Notes: a model not told the origin generated them from the letters alone. Counted from the first letter of the stretch, positions 8,178 to 17,068 are shown. The stretch is 64,000 nt of DNA from Burkholderiales bacterium (GCA_024235735.1 JACKLU010000001.1:248001-312000), one strand, 5' to 3'. Made by a program: numbers and translations.

Positions 8178-8295
8178 GACTTCAAAGCTATATCACACGT
8201 TTAATTCAGCCATCAGTGAACAGATGCTTTTACTGTATCGCGATGCAGCAAACTGAACGTTTTTTTACTATCGCGTAAAAGGAATCATAAATCAA

Positions 8296-8329
8296 TGTGG
8301 CATAATGCCGCACGCGACAGATCGCCGCA
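8296..8329. promoter_or_regulatory. Two abutting 17-bp operator sites (second copy)
   Basis: The sequence is identical to the pair at 7897-7930, so this block is better conserved than the variable DNA after it. It lies about 138 bp before structured element 3 and about 129 bp from element 2 on the other side. Confidence 0.55.
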
Positions 8330-8466
8330 CATGATCAAACGCCGGTTATGCCACAAATCCGTACAACCACCTGAAAATTCCATGCAAAAAGCGCTGCGTG
8401 GTAGCAGTAAAACCAGGACAGTCTTCCAGATCGTGGTACCGAGATTAAGTATGAGAGGGTGGAGGT

Positions 8467-8584
8467 GGAGGTGGTGCAGGTCGCTGCCGGATTTATCAGA
8501 ATTTTACAATTTTTAGTGAGCAACTAATGAATCGAGGTAACCTGTAAAATCCGGATAAACGCTGCAACACCTCCTGGGAGGAAA
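8467..8584. ncRNA. Candidate structured RNA, repeat copy 3
   Basis: The outer stem is GGAGGTG (8467-8473) with CACCTCC (8568-8574). The inner stem is CCGGATTT (8487-8494) with AAATCCGG (8547-8554). A short GGAGGT duplication precedes the 5' arm. Substitutions relative to copy 2 fall mostly outside the stems. Confidence 0.45.
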
Positions 8585-8706
8585 AGATAAAACAAGCTAT
8601 ATCACACGTTTAATTCGGTCATCAGTGAAGCGATGCTTTTTGTGCTATCGCATTGCATCAATCTGATGCGTTTATTTACTATCGCGCAAAAGATAAGATT
8701 AATCAA

Positions 8707-8723
8707 TGCGGCATATTGCCGCA
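8707..8723. promoter_or_regulatory. 17-bp palindromic operator, TGCGGCATATTGCCGCA
   Basis: The most symmetric copy, with TGCGGC and GCCGCA arms. It is the operator of the third repeat unit and also lies toward the plus-strand gene at 9039. Confidence 0.6.
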
Positions 8724-8783
8724 CATGGCTCACGTCTTCATCTGATCGATTTTTGTTCGGATAAATATATACAGTCATACAGG

Positions 8784-8800
8784 TGCGACAATTTGCCGCA
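8784..8800. promoter_or_regulatory. 17-bp palindromic operator, TGCGACAATTTGCCGCA
   Basis: Last copy of the array, 77 bp after the one at 8707 and about 240 bp upstream of the start codon at 9039. It may control the MFS/spermidine synthase-like gene. Confidence 0.55.
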
Positions 8801-9007
8801 TTCTCACACAATACGGCGCGCTATAGAATTGCGGATTATTCACAACTGAAACGGGAATTCATCGCGGACACGAATTTTTTCGTCGGCCTGTGCTCGCAAA
8901 CCTTCGATTATCCATGCATCGCTTTCTGCACGTTTACCGCTCCACTACGCTTTTCAGGCGGATTCTCCACACCTGTTATCTTCTTTCTTTAGTATGCATT
9001 GTATTTC

Positions 9008-9024
9008 CGCGTGATAATCACGCG
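9008..9024. promoter_or_regulatory. Perfect palindrome CGCGTGATAATCACGCG before the start at 9039
   Basis: An 8-bp perfect inverted repeat around one central base, ending 14 bp before the ATG. It could be an operator or a hairpin masking the ribosome site. It is unrelated in sequence to the TGCGRC sites. Confidence 0.45.
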
Positions 9025-9038
9025 ACAGGTAACCCTAG

Positions 9039-10622
9039 ATGAACATATTCCATTCCAATTTTTTTCGATACGCGTGGTTATACGTAACCGTTTTTCTAAC
9101 CGGTGCGGCGGTAATGGTCATCGAACTGCTGGGTACGCGGCTGATTGCACCGTTTTACGGTGCAAGCCTGTATGTCTGGACTTCAGTCATCGCGGTGACA
9201 TTGATCGCTTTGGCTTTAGGGTATTTCATTGGCGGCCACTGGGCGGACCGGGCAAAACGGGCCGGACTGGCATTCATCATCGCACTTGCCGGTTTATTGA
9301 CACTGCTGGTACCCTGGCTTACCGCACCCGTGCTATTGGCAACCGATCCGCTGGGTCTGCGCATGGGAACATTTGTCAGTACTCTGGTGCTGTTTACGCC
9401 CAGTCTGTTCATGCTGGGCATGGTTGGACCGTTCGCGGTTAAACTCGCCACGTCGAGCCTGGATGGCGTCGGCGCCAGCACCGGCTCGATTTATGCCGTC
9501 AGCACAGTCGGCAGCGTTATCGGCACGCTTTTTCTGGGTTTTTATCTGTTTCCTCAGGTCGGTTCACGCGAGATTTTTATCGGCGTAGGCATCGCGCTGC
9601 TGGTGCTATCGTTTGCCGTGATTTACTTCGAGCGCAAACGCATCAAGCCCGCACACGCCTTATCGTCCGTCGGAATCATTACACTGATCAGTCTCATTCT
9701 GCTGCCCTACGTCGCCGCATCCGGAAATCAATCGCTTGATGACGAAGGTTCGTTTCAAACACGATTTGAACGTGAAAGCCTGTATGGCTGGGTGCGCGTA
9801 ATCGACAATCCGAATGACGACTACCGTTTGCTGGCGGTTGACGCATCCGCCATAGGCGCCGCGACAATCCGTAACGGCGAAAATATATTGACCTACCAGG
9901 AAGTTGTATCGCTGCTGCCTGCGTTAGCGTCCGGAATGAAAACCGCATTGCTGATCGGCCAGGGCGCCGGTCATATGGTCTCTGCGCTCAGGCGGCACGG
10001 CATACGAACAGATACGTTGGAAATTGATCCGGTTGTCGCTGAAGCGGCGCGTGAATATTTTGATTTTTCCCCCACCGGGAGAACCATTATCGGCGATGCG
10101 CGCTATGAGATCCGCAAACTGCAAGGACCCTATGATTTGATTATTATGGATGTCTTTACCGGTGGTTCTGAACCGGTTCACCTGCTGACCATGGAAACCA
10201 TGCGACAATTGCAGGCACTGCTCTCCGGTCGCGGCATGATCGCGCTCAATTTTGTCGCATTCTATGAAGAAGGTAAAAATCCGGCGCTTGCTTCCGTGGC
10301 CAAAACATTGGCAAGCGTCTTTTCACACCAGATTGCACTGATTTCCGAGCCTGATCGTGAATTCAACGATTTTATTTTTCTAGCGGCCAATTTTCCGATT
10401 CCCATCGACCCTGACGACAATCCGGATGACAGCGTCAGAATCAACCACCTGCAGCATGATCAAAGCCGCTGGCTCAAACAGCGGCTTATTCATCTTGACT
10501 GGAGCCGCGGCGTTGTTCTGACCGACAATCTGAATCCGCTCGAATCGATGCAAACCCGCAAATCGGAACAGTATCGCTCAATGATGGTCGACTCAATCGG
10601 CCCGGGTTATTTCATTCGCTAA
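9039..10622 (+). CDS. Fused MFS-like membrane / spermidine synthase-like protein
   Basis: The first 200 or so residues form about seven membrane helices of the type seen in fused MFS/spermidine synthase proteins. The C-terminal half is a class I methyltransferase-like polyamine synthase fold: LLIGQGAGH nucleotide loop, LEIDPVV acidic residue, GDARYEI and MDVFTGGSEP. True spermidine synthase activity is unproven for such fusions. It is divergent from the DUF1775-like genes across the repeat region and convergent with recN. Palindromes at 8784 and 9008 lie upstream. Confidence 0.85.
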   Translation: MNIFHSNFFRYAWLYVTVFLTGAAVMVIELLGTRLIAPFYGASLYVWTSVIAVTLIALALGYFIGGHWADRAKRAGLAFIIALAGLLTLLVPWLTAPVLLATDPLGLRMGTFVSTLVLFTPSLFMLGMVGPFAVKLATSSLDGVGASTGSIYAVSTVGSVIGTLFLGFYLFPQVGSREIFIGVGIALLVLSFAVIYFERKRIKPAHALSSVGIITLISLILLPYVAASGNQSLDDEGSFQTRFERESLYGWVRVIDNPNDDYRLLAVDASAIGAATIRNGENILTYQEVVSLLPALASGMKTALLIGQGAGHMVSALRRHGIRTDTLEIDPVVAEAAREYFDFSPTGRTIIGDARYEIRKLQGPYDLIIMDVFTGGSEPVHLLTMETMRQLQALLSGRGMIALNFVAFYEEGKNPALASVAKTLASVFSHQIALISEPDREFNDFIFLAANFPIPIDPDDNPDDSVRINHLQHDQSRWLKQRLIHLDWSRGVVLTDNLNPLESMQTRKSEQYRSMMVDSIGPGYFIR

Positions 10623-10669
10623 ATCCATTATCCTGCATTATTTTTCTTTCTGCTTTTTTCAGCGGAATT

Positions 10670-12334
10670 CTAATTGCCGCGCAGCATTTCTGCGGCATGC
10701 TCGAGCGTCGCTTCGGTAATTTTTACACCGCCCAGCATGCGGGCAATCTCCGCTGTGCGCGATGATTCATCTAACACTTTTATCCGGCTGTTGACCTGCT
10801 GATTTTCATCCGCATCGGATTTCATGACCTGCCAATGATGATCGCCCGTTGCAGCGACCTGCGGTAAATGCGTAATACACAATACCTGACGCGCACGGCC
10901 TAACCGTTTGAGCAGCTGTCCGACGATTTCAGCTACGCGACCGCCAATGCCAACGTCAACTTCATCGAATATCAATGTCGGCGCCATTCCAGAGCGACTG
11001 GCGATGACCTGTATGGCCAGACTGATACGCGATAATTCACCACCGGAAGCCACTTTTGCGAGTGGTTTTAGTTGCAGGCTTTTATGCGCGGCGACCTGAA
11101 ACTCGACTTGCTCGAGTCCATCAACCCCGCCTTCGTCCAGCGCACTTAATAACACAGAGAAAGCGCCACCCGCCATTGCCAGCGTCTGCATTGATTCCGT
11201 AACCGCCTGGCTCATTTCCTGCGCCGCGTCAGCACGCTTTACGCTCAATTCTTCGGCCAGCGCCTGATAAGTTTGAAACGCGCTGTTCTCCAGCTCGATC
11301 AGTTTTTCGAGATTTCCAGCGTTATCCAGAGCATCACGCTGCATCGTCAATTTTTCCAGCAAATCAGGCAATTCCTCCGGCTGCACCTGATACTTGCGCG
11401 ACAGATGATGTATTGCGGTCAGACGCTGCTCCATTTCCTGCAAAGACTGCGGATCCAGGTCCAACTGCTGATGATAGTGTCGCATTTCATAAATGCATTC
11501 CTGCACTTGTATTTGCGCGGATTCGAGCAAGTCGATCATGGTCTGCAACTGCGGATCGTATCCGGCTACTTGCTGCAGCTGGTTTTTGACCACATTGATC
11601 CGACCAAAAACCGCCGCATCACTATCGGACAATATATCAAGAGCCGATTCGGCCGCTTCCAGCAAACCCGCAAGATGTGACAGCCGATGATGATCACTTT
11701 GCAGAGCTTCCCATTCCGCTGGCGAGAAATTCAAAATAGAAAGCTCTTCGATCTGCCACAAAAGCTGCTCGCGTTTGTTCTGCAGCTCAGCCATCTGCTG
11801 CTCGCAGGCGATTCTCTGGCGCCGCTTGTCCTGCCAGTTTTTATACGCTGCCTTAACGCTTTGCGCCAATTCACGGCTATGGGCGAATGCATCGAGCAAT
11901 TCGCGCTGCGCATCTTTCTGAAGCAGTAACTGATGCGCATGCTGGCTGTGAACGGCAACCAGGTATTCACCCGCTGTGCGCAGTTGCTGTAGCGTCGCGG
12001 CATAGCCATTGATATAAGCGCGCGACCGTCCGTTCGAATCCAGCGTTCGCCGCAGCAGGCACTCCCCTGCGTCACTCTGCAGATCGTGTTCGTCCAGCCA
12101 TGCTGACAAACCAGCCAATGCGCTGATATCGAACAAAGCGCTGATTTCTGCCCGCGCGCAATCCTGTCTGATCTGACCGGCATCGCCCCGCTCGCCAAGA
12201 ACCAGCGACAGTGCATCGATCAGAATGGATTTTCCGGCGCCGGTTTCTCCGGTCAGAACAGTAAAGCCGGGTGAAAACTCCAGTTCCATCCGCTCCACAA
12301 TGACAAAGTTCGTGATGCTTAAGTGTTTGAGCAT
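10670..12334 (-). CDS. recN: DNA repair protein RecN
   Basis: RecN is an SMC-like ATPase that organises broken DNA ends for recombination. The protein has Walker A GETGAGKS near the N-terminus, a long central coiled coil, and a C-terminal ABC signature VASGGELSRISLA with Walker B LIFDEVDVGIGG. Length (554) is normal. I chose the ATG at 12334 because MLKHLSITNFVIVERMELEF aligns with the family start; the reading from 12343 would use TTG. It lies 14 bp after nadK, an order common in Betaproteobacteria, and is probably co-transcribed with it. Confidence 0.96.
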   Translation of the reverse strand: MLKHLSITNFVIVERMELEFSPGFTVLTGETGAGKSILIDALSLVLGERGDAGQIRQDCARAEISALFDISALAGLSAWLDEHDLQSDAGECLLRRTLDSNGRSRAYINGYAATLQQLRTAGEYLVAVHSQHAHQLLLQKDAQRELLDAFAHSRELAQSVKAAYKNWQDKRRQRIACEQQMAELQNKREQLLWQIEELSILNFSPAEWEALQSDHHRLSHLAGLLEAAESALDILSDSDAAVFGRINVVKNQLQQVAGYDPQLQTMIDLLESAQIQVQECIYEMRHYHQQLDLDPQSLQEMEQRLTAIHHLSRKYQVQPEELPDLLEKLTMQRDALDNAGNLEKLIELENSAFQTYQALAEELSVKRADAAQEMSQAVTESMQTLAMAGGAFSVLLSALDEGGVDGLEQVEFQVAAHKSLQLKPLAKVASGGELSRISLAIQVIASRSGMAPTLIFDEVDVGIGGRVAEIVGQLLKRLGRARQVLCITHLPQVAATGDHHWQVMKSDADENQQVNSRIKVLDESSRTAEIARMLGGVKITEATLEHAAEMLRGN

Positions 12335-12348
12335 GGTCGTCAACGGCG

Positions 12349-13221
12349 TTAGTGCAATTCGCTCCAGCTCAATTTTTCGCGCAACATCCGGTAATAACTG
12401 TGATTCACAGGGTGCAGCAGACGAACCGTTTTAGGATAGCGCCGCACGACAATGCGGTCAGATTGCACAAGATCGAAATTCGAGTGACTGTCACAATGCA
12501 CGCGGGAATCCAGTGAGCTGAGCATATGAACTTCAATGCTTGCATCGGGGCCGACGACAATCGGACGATTACTCAACGTATGCGGACATACCGGCACCAG
12601 CTCGATCAGATCAAGGCTTGGATGCAAAATGGGCCCGCCGGATGACAACGCATATGCTGTCGACCCGTTGGGCGTAGCCACGATCAGCCCATCCGAACGC
12701 ATGGTACAGACATACTCATTGTTGATGCTGACCTGAAATTCGATCATGCCGCTGCTCGTCCCGCGATAGAGTACGACGTCATTAAATGCCAACGCATTGA
12801 AAACACTGCCGTCATCCCGCACAACCTCGGCATATAACAGCATGCGCCGTTCAGTCGTATACTGCCCCTGTAACATTTCACGCAGTGTTTCCTGCATGTT
12901 ATCGGTGGATAGATCAGTCAGAAAGCCAAGCCTTCCCAGGTTAATGCCGATCAACGGCACATCGTTTGACGCCAATACGCGCGCAATATTCAGCATAGTG
13001 CCATCACCGCCCATCACAACGGCGAGGTCGGCCTGATGACCTATTTCTTCCAAGGTTAAAGTTTTGCAGGTATTCACAGCTAAATACGAAGCGGTCAGCT
13101 GGTCGATAAACACTTCATAGTGTAATTCTGTCAGAAATCCGGCAAGATCAGGGATTAACGCCGCAATTTCTTCATTCCTGTGTTTGCCGATCAACGCAAT
13201 CGTCTTGAATGGATAATTCAT
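12349..13221 (-). CDS. nadK: NAD kinase
   Basis: The enzyme phosphorylates NAD to NADP. The 290-residue protein has the GGDGT motif (71-75) that binds ATP/NAD, followed by LIGINLGRLGFLTD and the NGSTAYALSSGGP segment. All are standard for the bacterial ATP/polyphosphate-NAD kinase family. It is divergent from hrcA with a 368-bp gap and is followed closely by recN. Nothing is missing or unusual. Confidence 0.97.
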   Translation of the reverse strand: MNYPFKTIALIGKHRNEEIAALIPDLAGFLTELHYEVFIDQLTASYLAVNTCKTLTLEEIGHQADLAVVMGGDGTMLNIARVLASNDVPLIGINLGRLGFLTDLSTDNMQETLREMLQGQYTTERRMLLYAEVVRDDGSVFNALAFNDVVLYRGTSSGMIEFQVSINNEYVCTMRSDGLIVATPNGSTAYALSSGGPILHPSLDLIELVPVCPHTLSNRPIVVGPDASIEVHMLSSLDSRVHCDSHSNFDLVQSDRIVVRRYPKTVRLLHPVNHSYYRMLREKLSWSELH

Positions 13222-13589
13222 TGCTGAATATTAGAAAAATAATGAAAACATGCCGAAAAATGAAAACCGTGATGTTTCAGCTTCGTGCATTTAAACGCAC
13301 ATTCTACCGCTATAGATGATGCAGGATACAACAACCTGCGGAACCATGAACATGCTTTGAATCTAAGTCTAGAATCATTAATAAACCCGGAACCGTTAAA
13401 ATTTTCCAAAGCTTCTGCAATCAAAAAGAAGCCGATGCCCGAGATGCAATTTCCCCTCTCTTCCTGACAGTGGAAAATTGCTAACAAACCCATATTAGCA
13501 TTATTACAAAAGCAGCAAGATAAAACCAATTCCAGCAAAATGCAAAGACGACGTTAAACAATCAAAGAATGTTGTAGAATTAACTCATT
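13222..13589. other. Gene-free divergent intergenic region between nadK and hrcA
   Basis: Must hold promoters for both genes. I saw no CIRCE repeat and no convincing sigma-32 promoter. A weak TAGAAT box lies just before the hrcA start. The minus-strand frame at 13218-13538 has no recognisable domain. Confidence 0.5.
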
Positions 13590-14615
13590 ATGTCTATGCT
13601 TAACGAACGTGCCCAAATACTATTAAAAACGCTGGTAGAGCGTTATATCCATGAAGGACAGCCGGTCGGATCGCGATCACTTTCCCGTTTCTCCGGACTG
13701 GAACTGAGTCCCGCCACAATTCGCAACGTCATGGCCGATCTCGAAGAAATGGGTCTGGTGATGAGCCCGCATACATCCGCGGGCAGAGTACCGACGGCCA
13801 AAGGCTATCGTTTTTTTGTCGATAAGCTGCTGGTGATCAAATCACTCGCCGAAAACGAATTGATCCATCTGGAAAATCAGCTGTTGCCGGATAACCCATC
13901 CCGTCTGGTCAATATGGCATCGCAATTACTGTCCGAATTGACACATTTCGCCGGCATAGTCGTTACACCCAAACGAACCGGCGCGGTTTTCCGCTATATT
14001 GAGTTCATAGCATTATCGGAAAAACGGATTCTTTTGATCATCGTAACCCCGGAAGGCGATGTACAGAACCGGATAATTTTCACTGATGTCACCTACAGCC
14101 AGACCGACCTGATCGAAGCTGGCAATTTCATCAATCAACACTATGCGGGTTGCACGCTGGACGAAATCCGCAGCCGCGTTCACAAGGAATTAAAACAGCT
14201 CCGCCAGGACATGATCGGCTTGATGAATGCCGCTATTGAGGCGGGTGGCGCCGCTGCAAACGAAAACAGCGAAGTCGTTGTGCTTGCCGGTGAGCGCAAA
14301 TTACTGGACGCGCTGGATACTTCGGAGAATCTGGCCAGTCTGAAAAATCTTTTTGAAATTTTTGAACGCAAAACCAAACTGCTGCAACTGCTCGAACTGA
14401 GTCAGCACGCGCATGGCGTAAAAATTTTCATTGGCGGCGAGTCCGACATTACCCCCTTTGATGATTTCAGTGTCATTACAGCGCCGTACAAAACGGAAGG
14501 TGCTGTCGTGGGCACGGTCGGCGTTATTGGACCAAGACGCATGGCTTATGAGCGCGTCATTCCGATTGTCGACATTACCGCCAAGCTGTTGTCGAGCAGT
14601 CTGTCGCAGCAATAA
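13590..14615 (+). CDS. hrcA: Heat-inducible transcription repressor HrcA
   Basis: HrcA represses chaperone genes by binding CIRCE elements. The N-terminal winged helix reads ERAQILLKTLVERYIHEGQPVGSRSL, followed by LSPATIRNVMADLEEMGL and SAGRVPTAKGYRFFVD, all diagnostic. The C-terminal part has the GAF-like HrcA domain. Length is 341. No CIRCE operator is seen at its own promoter, so autoregulation is not supported here. hemH follows 51 bp downstream. Confidence 0.97.
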   Translation: MSMLNERAQILLKTLVERYIHEGQPVGSRSLSRFSGLELSPATIRNVMADLEEMGLVMSPHTSAGRVPTAKGYRFFVDKLLVIKSLAENELIHLENQLLPDNPSRLVNMASQLLSELTHFAGIVVTPKRTGAVFRYIEFIALSEKRILLIIVTPEGDVQNRIIFTDVTYSQTDLIEAGNFINQHYAGCTLDEIRSRVHKELKQLRQDMIGLMNAAIEAGGAAANENSEVVVLAGERKLLDALDTSENLASLKNLFEIFERKTKLLQLLELSQHAHGVKIFIGGESDITPFDDFSVITAPYKTEGAVVGTVGVIGPRRMAYERVIPIVDITAKLLSSSLSQQ

Positions 14616-14666
14616 ACCAACCAAACATAATTCATACCAATCTTATTTCACCCGATACCTGATTAA

Positions 14667-15758
14667 ATGATGAATACGGAATCCGCTTATCAACATGGTT
14701 CACCTGGAAACACAGGTGTTTTGCTCATCAATCTGGGAACACCGGATGCGCCAACCCCGACAGCATTGCGCCCCTATTTGAAGGAATTCCTGAGTAACAG
14801 ACGTGTTATTGAAGTGCCACGCCTGATCTGGTGGCCCATACTTTATGGCTTTATTCTACCTTTCAGACCCAAGCAATCCGCTGAAAAATATGCATTAATA
14901 TGGACGGCGGAAGGTTCTCCCCTGAAAGTGCATACCGAACGGCAAACCGTGTTATTGGCGGAAATGCTGCGCAATACCGTGAACAACAAACTGGTGGTTG
15001 AATATGCGATGAATATTGGCAATCCATCGGTCGCCAGCGTATTGAACAAAATGAAAAGCGCGGGATGTGACCGTATTCTGGTTATTCCGTTGTTTCCGCA
15101 ATATGCCGCAAGCAGTACCGCTGCCGCTATGGATGCCGTTTTTGCTGCGCTGAATCACATGCGAAATATGCCCGCCATTCGAACCGTCAAACAATATCAC
15201 GACCATCCGGGATATATCGCCGCTTTGGCGCAGAACATACGTGAATACTGGGAACAGCACGGTCAGCCGGATAAACTGATTATCAGCTTTCACGGCGTAC
15301 CGCGAAAGAATCTCGATAAAGGCGATCCGTATTTCTGCTTCTGTCAAAAAACGGGACGCCTGCTGGCTGAGGCGCTGAATCTGGAGCAATCGCAATACCA
15401 GGTTTGTTTCCAGTCCCGATTTGGCCGTGCGCAATGGCTGCAACCCTACACTGCAGAGACACTGGAAAATCTCGGCAAGAATCAAATCCGGCGCGTCGAT
15501 ATCGTCTGCCCCGGCTTCGTTTCGGATTGTCTCGAAACGCTCGAAGAAATTGCTATCGAAGGAAAGAAAATTTTCATCGAAGCAGGCGGCAAAGAATACC
15601 ACTATATCCCCTGTTTAAACGAACGCACGGACTGGATCGCCGCACTTGCCGATATCGTTCAGTCCAATCTGCACGGCTGGCTGGAATCCGCGCCTGCTTC
15701 GCCTGAAGAACTCGAACAATCCAGAATACGCGCATTGCAGCTCGGCGCAAGTCAATAA
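14667..15758 (+). CDS. hemH: Ferrochelatase
   Basis: Ferrochelatase inserts Fe(II) into protoporphyrin IX, the last step of protoheme synthesis. The 363-residue protein has GVLLINLGTPDAPTP at the start, ISFHGVPRKNLDKGDPY containing the catalytic His, and CPGFVSDCLETLEEI. Heme demand would be high in a cytochrome-rich nitrifier, but the gene itself is typical. It probably shares a transcript with hrcA. Confidence 0.97.
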   Translation: MMNTESAYQHGSPGNTGVLLINLGTPDAPTPTALRPYLKEFLSNRRVIEVPRLIWWPILYGFILPFRPKQSAEKYALIWTAEGSPLKVHTERQTVLLAEMLRNTVNNKLVVEYAMNIGNPSVASVLNKMKSAGCDRILVIPLFPQYAASSTAAAMDAVFAALNHMRNMPAIRTVKQYHDHPGYIAALAQNIREYWEQHGQPDKLIISFHGVPRKNLDKGDPYFCFCQKTGRLLAEALNLEQSQYQVCFQSRFGRAQWLQPYTAETLENLGKNQIRRVDIVCPGFVSDCLETLEEIAIEGKKIFIEAGGKEYHYIPCLNERTDWIAALADIVQSNLHGWLESAPASPEELEQSRIRALQLGASQ

Positions 15759-15811
15759 CGCACGATCAATGCGGCTGAAAAAACAGGACTGACTGCCATG
15801 CGAATAAACAC

Positions 15812-16108
15812 ATGCTGGTGACGTTCCGTACTGATGTTGGCGATATCACCATGTTTGGCGATATCGCGCTACACATGATCAAATTGATGGGACACAGTGA
15901 AACCGTACCCGGCGCTATTCTGGCGAAAGATTTGCCGTTGGCGCTGAACCGGCTGAAGGCAGCGCTATCCACGCATAAAATCACACCACCTGCCGATGAA
16001 AATGACGATGAGGAAGAACCCGCGGTCAGCATCATGCACAGAGCATTGCCCTTGATCAATCTGCTTGACGCCGCAGTGCGGGCAGATTGCGATCTGATGT
16101 GGAGTTAG
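15812..16108 (+). CDS. DUF1840 family protein
   Basis: A 98-residue cytoplasmic protein beginning MLVTFRTDVGDITMFGD, with an acidic linker (ENDDEEEP) and ending in IMHRALPLINLLDAA. This matches DUF1840, a proteobacterial family of unknown function. Its TAG stop directly abuts the stop codon of the convergent LysR gene, leaving no room for a conventional terminator between them. Confidence 0.85.
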   Translation: MLVTFRTDVGDITMFGDIALHMIKLMGHSETVPGAILAKDLPLALNRLKAALSTHKITPPADENDDEEEPAVSIMHRALPLINLLDAAVRADCDLMWS

Positions 16109-17068
16109 TTACCGATCCTGTGCCGCTGAATGGGCATCGTGATTCTGCGGCTGATTCTCAAGACAGTTGTCCCAATAAGGAATTCCCGCAAATCGTTGCA
16201 CTAAAAAATCCACAAAAGCACGAACACGCAACGAAAGATGGCGTGTGTGCGGATAAATTGCGTAAGCATTGATTTGCCTGGCGCGCATGTCGCGCAATAC
16301 CGGAATCAACGCACCAGTTTCTATCTCCCGATAGACAATAAAAGTCGGCAGGTACACAATCCCCTGGCTGTTCACCGCCGCGTCACGCAGAAATTCACCC
16401 GCACTGGCTTTGATGCGCGGATGGATTTTTATCTTGCGCTCCTGGTTATTCCTGTCGATCAGCGTCCAGTGTTGATAATCCTGCAGCAGGTTATAAACTA
16501 GACACTGATGATTGGACAACTCCGCCGGGGTTTGCGGCGCGCCATGTTTCTCAAGATAATCCGGACTTGCGCAGAATACATGTTGAACTGGTGCAATACG
16601 GCGGGCAATCAAACTGGAGTCGGGAAGATTCGCAATGCGAATGGCAAGATCGAACCCTTCCAGCATCAAATCCACTTGTCGGTCATTAAAATCCAGATCA
16701 AATTCGATTTGTGGATGTTGCTGTAAAAAGTCGTTAATTGCCGGCCCTAAGTGTAGTACACCGAAACTGGAAGGCACAGCCACTTTAAGGCTTCCTTTCA
16801 ATGTGCCATGCGCCTGCGAAACGGCAAGCTCGGCCTCAAGCACATCGGCCAATATGCGAATCGACTGATGATAAAAAGTGCGTCCAGTGTCAGTCAGATT
16901 CATGCGCCGGGTCGTTCTGTGAAACAGTTCGGCATCGAGATGCGCTTCCAGTTCTTTAAGCCGGCGGCTGACAGCCGATTTGGCGATTCCCAGCGCATCC
17001 GCGGCGGCACTGATGCTGCCCGTTTCCACGACCCGGATGAAAGTATCCATATTTTCAAATCGATTCAT
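16109..17068 (-). CDS. LysR-family transcriptional regulator
   Basis: A 319-residue regulator with an N-terminal winged HTH (MDTFIRVVETGSISAAADAL, then AKSAVSRRLKELE) and a periplasmic-binding-protein-like effector domain with the VDLMLEGFDLAIRIANLPDSSLIARR pattern of the CrgA/AaeR-like group. It is transcribed away from a doxX and a pirin gene, a layout in which the LysR protein often controls those neighbours; that link is inference. The effector is unknown. Confidence 0.93.
   Translation of the reverse strand: MNRFENMDTFIRVVETGSISAAADALGIAKSAVSRRLKELEAHLDAELFHRTTRRMNLTDTGRTFYHQSIRILADVLEAELAVSQAHGTLKGSLKVAVPSSFGVLHLGPAINDFLQQHPQIEFDLDFNDRQVDLMLEGFDLAIRIANLPDSSLIARRIAPVQHVFCASPDYLEKHGAPQTPAELSNHQCLVYNLLQDYQHWTLIDRNNQERKIKIHPRIKASAGEFLRDAAVNSQGIVYLPTFIVYREIETGALIPVLRDMRARQINAYAIYPHTRHLSLRVRAFVDFLVQRFAGIPYWDNCLENQPQNHDAHSAAQDR

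Larger units (their letters stand above)
7639..8723. repeat. Three diverged tandem units of about 400 bp
   Basis: Each unit has a GGAGGTG...CACCTCC element, then GGGAGGAAA, a stretch ending near TACTATCGCGCAAAAG, and a palindromic operator. Elements start at 7639, 8060 and 8467; operators at 7897, 8296 and 8707. Units 2 and 3 are close to each other, while unit 1 is older or under less constraint. Confidence 0.8.
7125..9038. other. 1.9-kb region without convincing protein genes, holding tandem repeats and operators
   Basis: Open frames here are short, and none keeps frame across the repeat copies. The region holds seven copies of the 17-bp palindrome, three diverged units of about 400 bp, and a different palindrome just before the gene at 9039. 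No tRNA or transposase was recognised. Confidence 0.6.

Noticed and set aside
7589..8523. Short minus-strand frames in the repeat units as a peptide gene family
   Set aside because: An SD(K/Q)SG...L.HL stretch can be read in all three copies, but copies 2 and 3 have stops and a frame change where copy 1 is open. DNA similarity with pairing arms explains it better.
7639..8723. CRISPR array
   Set aside because: Units are about 400 bp, only three, with no short direct repeats and unique spacers, and no cas genes in the window.
5189..8800. CopY, CueR or Fur-type operator
   Set aside because: The palindrome TGCGRC-N5-GYCGCA does not match TACANNTGTA, the CueR spacer pattern or the A+T-rich Fur box.
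13218..13538. 106-residue minus-strand gene upstream of nadK
   Set aside because: Odd Cys/Phe-rich composition, no domain, and it fills the promoter region shared by nadK and hrcA.
13222..13589. CIRCE element or sigma-32 promoter before hrcA
   Set aside because: No TTAGCACTC-N9-GAGTGCTAA and no convincing CTTGAAA/CCCCAT pair was found.
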